From the NCBI GenBank assembly GCA_050050115.1, contig JASFUX010000020.1, forward strand, positions 1-22,605: DNA of 22,605 nt, in the 5' to 3' direction. The notes beneath the pieces are model-generated. The model was not told where the DNA came from. It ran no database searches and worked only from the letters and a program-made list of their open reading frames with translations. Shown piece by piece: positions 8,201 through 14,216 of this stretch. Every line of letters starts with the position of its first letter. Position 1 is the first letter of the stretch. The position numbers and the translations under genes are program-made. Source of the stretch: JASFUX01 sp050050115 (GTDB lineage Bacteria; Pseudomonadota; Alphaproteobacteria; Caulobacterales; Maricaulaceae).

Positions 8201-9369
8201 CGCTCCACGCACATCGCCACGCCCATGCCGCCGCCAATGCAGAGGGTCGCGAGGCCTTTCTTTGCATCGCGGCGGCCCATCTCGTAGAGCAGCGTCGTCA
8301 GCACCCGCGCGCCCGAGGCGCCGATCGGGTGACCGATGGCGATCGCGCCGCCGTTGACGTTCACCTTCTCCGGATCCCAGCCCATGTCCTTGTTCACCGC
8401 GCAAGCCTGAGCGGCGAAAGCCTCATTCGCTTCGACCAGGTCGAGGTCCTCGACCTTCCAGCCGGCCTTGTCGAGCGCGGCGCGGCTGGCCGGGATCGGG
8501 CCCGTGCCCATCACCGCCGGATCAACGCCCGCCGTCGCCCACGAAGCGATCCGCGCGAGCGGCGTCAGGCCACGGCTCTCCGCCTCCTCAGCGGTCATCA
8601 CTACGATGGCCGCCGCGCCGTCGTTGATGCCCGAAGCGTTCGCCGCGGTCACCGTGCCGTCCTTGGCGAAGGCCGGGCGCAAGCCCGAGACCGAGTCCAT
8701 CGTCACGCCGTCGCGAATGTATTCGTCCGTATCGACGACGATGTCGCCCTTGCGATGCTTCACTGTGACCGGCGCGATCTCGTCTTTGAACCTGCCGTCC
8801 TTGCGCGCCGCCTCGGCCTTGTTCTGCGAGGCGACCGCGAAGGCGTCCTGGGCTTCGCGGGTGATCTGGAATTGCTCGGCGACGTTCTCGGCGGTCACGC
8901 CCATGTGGTAGCCGTTGAAGTGATCCCAGAGACCGTCCTTGATCATCGTATCGATGAAGTTGAGGTCGCCCATCTTTTGACCCGCGCGCAGGCGCGCGGC
9001 GTGCGGGCTCTGGCTCATGCTCTCCTGCCCGCCCGCGACGACGATCTTCGCATCGCCCAGCTTGACCGCTTGAGAGGCCAGCGCGACGGCGCGCAGGCCA
9101 GAGCCGCAGACCTGATTGATCACGAAGGCCGTCCGCTCCTTGGGCACGCCGGCGGTCATCGAGGCCTGGCGCGCGGGGTTCATGCCAACCGCCGCGGTCA
9201 GCACCTGACCGAGCACGACCTCGTCCACCGCGTCCGCCCCGAGCCCGGCGCGCGCGAGCGCCGCGCTGATCGCGGTCGCACCGAGATCGGGGGCGGCGAC
9301 GTCGGCGAAGGCGCCGTTGAACGAGCCGACCGGCGTGCGGGCGGCGGAGACGATGACGACATCTGACAT
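8197..9369 (-). CDS. phaA: Acetyl-CoA C-acetyltransferase (beta-ketothiolase)
   Basis: Condenses two acetyl-CoA to acetoacetyl-CoA, the first step of PHB synthesis; cytoplasmic thiolase. The 390-aa length matches biosynthetic thiolases. The acyl-accepting Cys88 is in NQVCGSGLRAV, His347 is in AIGHPIGASG, and the second catalytic cysteine, Cys377, is in LCIGGGMGVAMC. A GGGAG ribosome-binding sequence precedes the ATG at 9369. Divergent phaR begins 280 bases away and their shared gap carries PhaR-type sites, so phaA may be under PhaR control. It could also serve degradation, but the context favours PHB. Confidence 0.95.
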   Translation of the reverse strand: MSDVVIVSAARTPVGSFNGAFADVAAPDLGATAISAALARAGLGADAVDEVVLGQVLTAAVGMNPARQASMTAGVPKERTAFVINQVCGSGLRAVALASQAVKLGDAKIVVAGGQESMSQSPHAARLRAGQKMGDLNFIDTMIKDGLWDHFNGYHMGVTAENVAEQFQITREAQDAFAVASQNKAEAARKDGRFKDEIAPVTVKHRKGDIVVDTDEYIRDGVTMDSVSGLRPAFAKDGTVTAANASGINDGAAAIVVMTAEEAESRGLTPLARIASWATAGVDPAVMGTGPIPASRAALDKAGWKVEDLDLVEANEAFAAQACAVNKDMGWDPEKVNVNGGAIAIGHPIGASGARVLTTLLYEMGRRDAKKGLATLCIGGGMGVAMCVER

Positions 9370-9437
9370 GGCGGGCTCCCAGGCTGGGGTGTGTTCGATG
9401 CGAACGGCTTGGATCGCCGCAGAGTTAGCGCGCTCTA

Positions 9438-9503
9438 CTGCACTGCGACAAACAAATGCTGCGGTCTGCGACGCTGCAGCGCGAAAAATTCGCTGCTACG
9501 CAG
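9438..9503. promoter_or_regulatory. TGC-rich PhaR operator cluster with a CTGC-N3-GCAG site
   Basis: The phaA-phaR gap holds CTGC at 9438, 9443, 9459, 9466 and 9474, GCAG at 9476, and a complete CTGC-TAC-GCAG at 9493-9503. PhaR proteins of Paracoccus and Rhodobacter are, as I recall, reported to bind CTGC-N3/4-GCAG sequences. The final site matches that form exactly. Its location between phaA and phaR suggests PhaR autoregulation and perhaps control of phaA. The site match is seen directly; binding is inferred. Confidence 0.7.
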
Positions 9504-9539
9504 AAACAGCACTTAAACCCAAGCGGTTGAAGCGGTACT

Positions 9540-9555
9540 ATGACAATATAGTCAT
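9540..9555. repeat. 16-bp near-perfect palindrome upstream of phaR
   Basis: ATGACAATATAGTCAT reads the same on both strands except for one central A/A pair (9545/9550). It lies in an AT-rich patch about 95 bases before the phaR start, downstream of the TGC-rich cluster. A TTGAAG at 9527-9532 is nearby, but no well-spaced -10 goes with it. It may be an operator for a second regulator or part of the phaR promoter. Nothing in the window identifies the protein that would bind it. Confidence 0.4.
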
Positions 9556-9649
9556 CAGCTGCGTTGCACAAAACAGCGCGCAGACCGCGACGGACCCGAC
9601 GGCGCACAATACGCATTCGCGGGGCCCCGGGCGCAAAAAGGAGACACGC

Positions 9650-10324
9650 GTGGCCGCTAAGGGCAAAGCTCGCGGGGAGGCGGGCGAGGACGGCAAGGTC
9701 GTCATCAAGAAGTACGCAAACCGCCGGCTCTACAACACGGCGTCGAGTTCCTACGTCACGCTCGACGACCTCTCGACCATGGTTAAGGACGGCGTCGACA
9801 TCGTCGTCTACGACGCCAAGAGCGGCGACGACATCACCCGCTCGGTGCTCACCCAGATCATCTTCGAGCGCGAAAGCCGCGGCGAGACGCTGCTGCCGGC
9901 TGCGTTCCTGCGACGGCTGATCCGCTTCTACGGCGACAGCCTGCAGGGCTTCGTGCCGAGCTACCTCGAGGCTTCGATGGAGGCCTTCGCCAAGCATCAG
10001 GATTCGATGCGCGAGAAGTTCACCGGTCCCTGGCCGGCGGGCCGCGCGATGGAAGTGTTCGAAGAGCAGGCCCGCCAGAACATGGCGATGTTCGAGAACG
10101 CCGTGCGGATGTTCTCGCCTTTCGCCGCGGGCGGCGCCCAAGGCGGCGCGGAGAGCGCCGGCGAAGCGAACGGCCAGGCGCCCTCCGGTGCAGCGAAGGC
10201 GCCGGCGGAGAAGAAGCCCGCCAAGTCCGGCGAAAGCGGCGACCGGGACGAGACCATCGCCGAGCTGCGCCGCCAGATGGCGGCGATGCAAGAGCGCCTC
10301 GACGACATCCAGGACGGTTCTTAA
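9650..10324 (+). CDS. phaR: PHB synthesis repressor PhaR
   Basis: Transcriptional repressor that binds both DNA and PHB granules and controls phasin and its own expression. The 224-aa protein starts at GTG 9650, placed by AAGGAG six bases ahead; the open frame further upstream runs through the regulatory gap. The N-terminal PHB accumulation DNA-binding domain covers about 17-78, with KVVIKKYANRRLYNT and YVTLDDLSTMVKDG. A second PHB_acc region follows (about 81-117: FLRRLIRFYGDSLQGFVPSYLE). Next come a low-complexity Ala/Gly/Glu/Lys stretch and a C-terminal helix, likely coiled coil (ETIAELRRQMAAMQERLDDIQ). The gap before it carries CTGC/GCAG sites consistent with autoregulation. Confidence 0.94.
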   Translation: MAAKGKARGEAGEDGKVVIKKYANRRLYNTASSSYVTLDDLSTMVKDGVDIVVYDAKSGDDITRSVLTQIIFERESRGETLLPAAFLRRLIRFYGDSLQGFVPSYLEASMEAFAKHQDSMREKFTGPWPAGRAMEVFEEQARQNMAMFENAVRMFSPFAAGGAQGGAESAGEANGQAPSGAAKAPAEKKPAKSGESGDRDETIAELRRQMAAMQERLDDIQDGS

Positions 10325-10435
10325 GCGGGACGTCCGGCCCTCGCGCTCACCCCGTCGTTAACCTCGATTTGCCGCGCAAACCCTTGTGCGGCGGCGGCGA
10401 TCGCCGCGCGGCGCCGGATTTGCGATTTGGTCATC

Positions 10436-10750
10436 ATGAACCGTATTGAGCCGATCCGCCGATCCCATGCGCTGGTTCGCCGCGATCGCTCCCCCATGCG
10501 CGAAGACCAGCCGGCGGGCTGGGACGGCCGCGACCGCCGTCGGCGCAGCCGCAGCCGCGCAACCGACCGCCCGGCGCGGACCAACCTCGGCGAGGCCGCA
10601 GCAGCGGCCGCCTACGAGATCCACCTGATGACCAGCGGCTTCAGCGCCGGCCTGCGCGCCGACCTGGCGATGCGCGGGGTCTGGGCGACGACCTACGCCG
10701 CCTCCGGCGCGGAGCGTCCCGCGTCGCCGAAGCTGCACAAGATCACCTAG
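10436..10750 (+). CDS. Small unknown protein downstream of phaR
   Basis: A 104-aa reading frame of unknown function from ATG 10436; TTG 10427 in the same frame is an alternative. The N-terminal half is Arg-rich and probably disordered. The C-terminal half (NLGEAAAAAAYEIHLMTSGF, then LRADLAMRGVWATTYAASG) looks like an ordered helical segment. Almost every codon in that half ends in G or C, matching the local coding bias, which supports real translation. It follows phaR after 111 bases in the same direction and converges on the next minus-strand gene. No ribosome-binding sequence is obvious and I recognise no family. Confidence 0.55.
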   Translation: MNRIEPIRRSHALVRRDRSPMREDQPAGWDGRDRRRRSRSRATDRPARTNLGEAAAAAAYEIHLMTSGFSAGLRADLAMRGVWATTYAASGAERPASPKLHKIT

Positions 10751-10799
10751 CGCGCCGACCGAGCGCGTCGTTTCACAGTCATAGAATTCCGCTGCGGTC

Positions 10800-11279
10800 C
10801 TAGTTGAAGCCGCCTTCGCCGACCGCGAAGTCGCGGCGGGCGGCGACGATCGTGACCACGACGCCGGCCAGAAGATCGAGCAGCGCCATGATGGTGATCA
10901 GGAAGAACACCGACGTGGCGAACGGCCCGATGACTAGGAACTCGACCAGGCAGACAATGAAGATGATCAGCGACAGCGCGTGATTGACGATTGAGGCGCG
11001 GCCGGTGCCGGTCGATTTCAGAAGCTCGAAGAACAACAGCACCAGCGCGAGGACCAGGAGCAGGTCGCCCGAGGTCAGGTCCCACACCGTCCCGACGCTC
11101 TCGGAAACGCCTTCGGCGTTGACCACTTCCGTCGAGGACGGCATCGGCAGGCTCAAGATCGGATCGAGCAGCCGCTGGGCGATCGAGCCGCCGGCCGAAA
11201 ACACCGCGCCGCCGAACGCCATCAGGTTGTAGATGATCACCGGGATCGCCAAGAGCGGAAAGTACGTGAATATGCCCAT
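10800..11279 (-). CDS. Small four-helix integral membrane protein, unknown function
   Basis: A 159-aa membrane protein with hydrophobic segments at about 5-25, 72-87, 100-118 and 120-147. A polar, probably periplasmic loop of about 45 residues lies between the first two. No catalytic or transport motif is visible. The start at 11279 (MGIFTYFPLL) is chosen because GGAGGTGA stands 7 bases ahead; the longer open frame to 11384 lacks such a signal. It is divergent from the lipoprotein esterase across 270 bases and converges on the small gene after phaR. The C-terminus ends in a short charged/Gly tail. Function cannot be inferred. Confidence 0.82.
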   Translation of the reverse strand: MGIFTYFPLLAIPVIIYNLMAFGGAVFSAGGSIAQRLLDPILSLPMPSSTEVVNAEGVSESVGTVWDLTSGDLLLVLALVLLFFELLKSTGTGRASIVNHALSLIIFIVCLVEFLVIGPFATSVFFLITIMALLDLLAGVVVTIVAARRDFAVGEGGFN

Positions 11280-11549
11280 TCCCCCGTCACCTCCGGACTT
11301 GCGCCCCGAGGCCCTCCTCTGACCTGCCGCCAACCCCAGCACGCTTGCGAGTCCCAGGGTCACACAATCTCCCCTTCGGCGCATCGATTCGCTGCGCCTG
11401 AGTCACTCTATAGCGTCATTCGGCGCCGGACACACCTTGCAGCGCAGCTATCCGGGGGATTGAAAACCCGCGCTTCGGCTCTGGCTCGCCGCTTCATCCA
11501 ATGGCAGGCTAGGCGCAATCAAGCAATGATAGAGGGGAGACTGACCACC

Positions 11550-12545
11550 ATGGCGACAACACCGCGCCCGTTCCGAGCCGCCGTCGCGGCGCTCGCCGCC
11601 GGAGGCGCCATGGCGGGCTGCGCCGCGACCGGCGAGGTCATGTTCGATCCCGATGATCCGACCGGGCCCGGCCGGACGATGACGGCGATCGACGCGCCGC
11701 AACCGGACGACTGCATCACCGACGTCAGCCCCGGCGATCACACCTTCGTCTGCAACGACCTGACGTTCAAAGTGATGGTCGACGAGATGTGCACGCAGCT
11801 TTCGTGCGGCCTGATCTTCGACATCCACGGCGCGGGCATGACCGCCGACCGGATGCGCGCGAACACCGAGCTGCACGAGCTCGCCCCGCCACGCGGCTAC
11901 CTGGTCGTCCATCCCAGCGCGAACGGCGACGAAGGCGGCTCCTGGAGCTACGAGGAGAGCGGCGCGGCGATGACCGACTTCATGGATCGGATGATCACCG
12001 CTTTTCATGCGGACGAATCCCGCGTGCACGTCACAGGGTTCTCGATGGGCGCGGCGATGACCTTCTGGTTCATGTGCAACCACCCCGACCGGCTCGCCAG
12101 CGTCGGCGTGGTCACCGGCTCGAGCGCCGCGCAAGTTCGCACGCCGGACGGCGAGCGCCAGTGCATTGAAGCGATCGACGCGGACTGGACCCCGCGCGTG
12201 CCGATCATCTTCTTGAATGGCATCCGCGACCCCGCGCTGACTGAAGAGCTGGCGACCGAGCGCGCCGACGGTCTCGTCGCGCGGCTCGGCCTGACCGGCG
12301 GCGAGGTGATCGCAGGCGGGCAGACGCTGGATGAGAACAACCACTATCGCCGCCGGCATTGGGAAGGCGACGGCGGCATGGAATTCGACTTCATCGAACA
12401 CGACTACGTCGCCGAAGGCCGCCTTGCGGGTCACTGCATGCCGGGCGCGCGCGAGGTGAACTCGACCAACTGCTCCATCGGCGACGTCCAGCTGCACTGG
12501 GGCGAGCTGGCGCTCGAGTGGTTCATGGATCATCCGAAGGGCTAG
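11550..12545 (+). CDS. Exported lipoprotein esterase, LpqC/PHB-depolymerase-like alpha/beta-hydrolase
   Basis: A predicted lipid-anchored serine esterase of 331 aa. The N-terminus has a signal sequence ending in a lipobox-like AMAGC, giving a lipidated Cys24. The hydrolase core shows IFDIHGAGM (oxyanion region), nucleophile Ser165 in GFSMGAAM, probable Asp227 in FLNGIRDP and His295 in AGHCMPG, the last resembling the GHxWPG of poly(3-hydroxybutyrate) depolymerase/feruloyl esterase relatives. Eight further cysteines suggest disulfides, fitting an exported location. The ATG at 11550 is preferred over 11526 because AGGGGAGA lies between them, though its spacing is somewhat long. Substrate is unknown; short-chain polyester or acetylated/feruloylated sugars are options. 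Nearness to the PHB genes is suggestive only. Confidence 0.85.
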   Translation: MATTPRPFRAAVAALAAGGAMAGCAATGEVMFDPDDPTGPGRTMTAIDAPQPDDCITDVSPGDHTFVCNDLTFKVMVDEMCTQLSCGLIFDIHGAGMTADRMRANTELHELAPPRGYLVVHPSANGDEGGSWSYEESGAAMTDFMDRMITAFHADESRVHVTGFSMGAAMTFWFMCNHPDRLASVGVVTGSSAAQVRTPDGERQCIEAIDADWTPRVPIIFLNGIRDPALTEELATERADGLVARLGLTGGEVIAGGQTLDENNHYRRRHWEGDGGMEFDFIEHDYVAEGRLAGHCMPGAREVNSTNCSIGDVQLHWGELALEWFMDHPKG

Positions 12546-12596
12546 CGGGCCAGCTAGGGCGCACGACATCGTCACCCAGCGCTGGTCGGCGGAGCA

Positions 12597-13184
12597 CTAG
12601 GCCGCGTCCAGCCGCTCGGCCCAATAGGTCGCCCAAAAATCGAGGAACTCGTCGGCGCTGATCACTTCGAGTTCGACGCCCTGTTGCGCCTTGCCGAGAA
12701 AGAACAGCCAGCCCGCAAACACCGTTATGGCGAGCGCGGCGCGCTCCTTCGGCGGCAGTCTCGCGCCGAGCGGCTTGGTCGCCAGCCACGACATCAGCGC
12801 TTCGAGCATCGCCCCGTTGATCTCGTTTTCGAATTCGCGAGCGCCCTGCATCAAGCGGATCTCTTCAATGAGCCGTGCGAACGGCGCCTGCCGCTCCATC
12901 GCCTTTTGATATCCCTTCGCGATCGCGATCAGCTCTGCGCGCGTGTCGCCGAACGCCGCGAGGGCATCGAAGTCGAACTCGTCGGGCGTTTCGGAAATCG
13001 ACTCGCGCGCAAGCTCCGCCATCAGCGCGCTCTTGCTTTCGAAGTGGCGATAGAAGGCGCCCGCGCGCGGCGCGAGGCCCGCACGCTTCTCGATCGCTGC
13101 GATCGACGTTTTCGCGAAGCCTTTCTCCAGGAACTGCGCAAGCGCGGCCTGCTTAAGGCGCTGACGTGTATTGACTTTGCTCAT
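12597..13184 (-). CDS. TetR family transcriptional repressor
   Basis: A 195-aa TetR-type regulator. The N-terminal helix-turn-helix (about 10-50) contains QAALAQFLEKGFAKTSIAAI and GAFYRHFESKSALM, the standard family signature. The C-terminal ligand/dimer domain is unassigned (ends FLDFWATYWAERLDAA). It is divergent from the CPBP protease. The first of two palindromic operators begins on the base just outside its ATG. No Shine-Dalgarno sequence can fit there, so the mRNA may be leaderless or weakly translated. No other Met codon lies early in the frame. Autorepression and repression of the protease gene are inferred from operator position. The ligand is unknown. Confidence 0.93.
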   Translation of the reverse strand: MSKVNTRQRLKQAALAQFLEKGFAKTSIAAIEKRAGLAPRAGAFYRHFESKSALMAELARESISETPDEFDFDALAAFGDTRAELIAIAKGYQKAMERQAPFARLIEEIRLMQGAREFENEINGAMLEALMSWLATKPLGARLPPKERAALAITVFAGWLFFLGKAQQGVELEVISADEFLDFWATYWAERLDAA

Positions 13185-13200
13185 ATAACATCGTTATTTC
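13171..13200 (+). promoter_or_regulatory. Candidate promoter for the CPBP protease gene
   Basis: TTGACT at 13171-13176 matches five of six bases of the -35 consensus. TATTTC at 13195-13200 is a possible -10 with an 18-base spacer. The -10 overlaps the first TetR palindrome, as expected if the repressor blocks polymerase. The -35 lies within the start of the tetR coding sequence. The match is modest and untested. Confidence 0.3.
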
Positions 13201-13219
13201 ATTTTGATAACGTCGTTAT
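13185..13219. promoter_or_regulatory. Twin palindromic TetR operators
   Basis: Two copies of a 13-base palindrome lie in the tetR-protease gap: ATAACATCGTTAT at 13185-13197 (one imperfect pair) and ATAACGTCGTTAT at 13207-13219 (perfect). They differ at one base and their centres are 22 bp apart, about two helical turns, so two dimers could bind on the same face. The surrounding DNA is GC-rich, making these AT-flanked repeats stand out. Assignment to the adjacent TetR protein is by position. Confidence 0.82.
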
Positions 13220-13270
13220 TTTCAGGTGCTTCGCCGTTCGCGGCAAGCCCGTGAGTTCGAGAGACCCAAG

Positions 13271-14005
13271 ATGACCCTGGCTGACGCCGGACAACGCGAG
13301 CGGACGGCGACGATCTCCAAGCTCGCCGCCGTCATCGACATCGCGGTCGTCGTCGCGGTATCTGCGGGCGCATTCGCGACCGAGCTCTGGGCGCGCGACG
13401 CCGGGCTTGTTCCCTTCGGCGACGACACGCAGGGCGTAGGCGCCGTGCTCGCCGGGGCCGCGGCGGCGCTCGCTGTGACCTTCGCGCGCGGCCGGTCCTG
13501 GCGAGACCTCGGTTTCAAGCGACCCAGGCGTTGGCGAACCGTGCCGCTGTGGGTGATCGGCATTCTGCTTACGTACGTTCTTGTCAGCGTCGTCGCGCCG
13601 CTCGCCGTCTCCCAATTCGTGGCGACGCCGGAGCCCGATTGGTCGCGATACGCTGCGCTTCAAGGAAATCTGCCGGCGGCGCTTCTTATGATGGCGTTGC
13701 TGCCCTTCACTGCCTCGATCCCTGAGGAGATCATATATCGCGGGTTCTTGATGGGGCGATTGACCGCGATTTTCGGCGAGGGTGCGATTGGCGCCGTGCT
13801 CGCCGTGTTGGTTCAGTCCCTGCTGTTCGGGTTCATCCACCTGTTCGGCTGGGGCGTCGGCGGCGCGATCGCGACGGCGATGATGGGCGCGGTTTGGGGA
13901 ACGGCGTTCCTGCTGTGCGGCCGCAATCTCTGGATCACGGTCATCGCCCATTCGGCCGGGCACGTCCTGATGGTGCTTCAACTTTACGCCGTGGGACCGA
14001 CCTGA
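13271..14005 (+). CDS. CPBP family intramembrane glutamic protease (CAAX/Abi-type)
   Basis: A 244-aa multi-pass membrane protein of the CPBP/Rce1-like family. The family's three motifs are present: Glu152-Glu153 in EEIIYRG, His190 in FGFIHLFGW, and His227/His231 in AHSAGH. Hydrophobic segments fill most of the chain from about residue 17 onward. Bacterial members have been linked to bacteriocin self-immunity, peptide maturation and prenyl-protein-like processing, but most are uncharacterised. The ATG at 13271 is preferred, with weak GAGAGA ahead; a GTG at 13226 in the same frame would add 15 residues of less coding-like sequence. Paired operators before it imply induction when the neighbouring TetR releases DNA. 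No bacteriocin-like gene lies beside it. Confidence 0.88.
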   Translation: MTLADAGQRERTATISKLAAVIDIAVVVAVSAGAFATELWARDAGLVPFGDDTQGVGAVLAGAAAALAVTFARGRSWRDLGFKRPRRWRTVPLWVIGILLTYVLVSVVAPLAVSQFVATPEPDWSRYAALQGNLPAALLMMALLPFTASIPEEIIYRGFLMGRLTAIFGEGAIGAVLAVLVQSLLFGFIHLFGWGVGGAIATAMMGAVWGTAFLLCGRNLWITVIAHSAGHVLMVLQLYAVGPT

Positions 14006-14075
14006 CGGCCAGCTTGTCGCTGCACCGAACGCGCAAGCCTAAGCCACGCCTCTCGACGCCAATGGTGAACAGCGT

Positions 14076-14104
14076 TTGAGAAATTGAAAAACACTAGCTA
14101 TTTT
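14076..14104 (+). promoter_or_regulatory. Candidate sigma-70-like promoter for the PQQ dehydrogenase gene
   Basis: TTGAGA at 14076-14081 (five of six consensus bases) is followed after exactly 17 bases by TATTTT at 14099-14104 (four of six). The pair lies in an AT-rich patch inside the 211-base gap between the CPBP and dehydrogenase genes, about 112 bases before the ATG. Spacing and composition support it; no start-site data exist. The rest of the 14006-14216 gap shows nothing recognisable. Confidence 0.4.
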
Positions 14105-14216
14105 CAGAACCCAAAGCGCAGGGACCTAGCCCCGGAACGCTGACGGAGCCTCGTAAAGAAAGGCCGGTCGGTAACCTGGGGGACGCAAGAAACATAGATC
14201 GAGTGGGGAGTTCTCG

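Noticed and set aside
10394..10407. 14-bp palindrome GCGGCGATCGCCGC after phaR as a terminator
   Set aside because: It has no loop and no following T-tract. GC-rich palindromes of this kind are expected by chance here.
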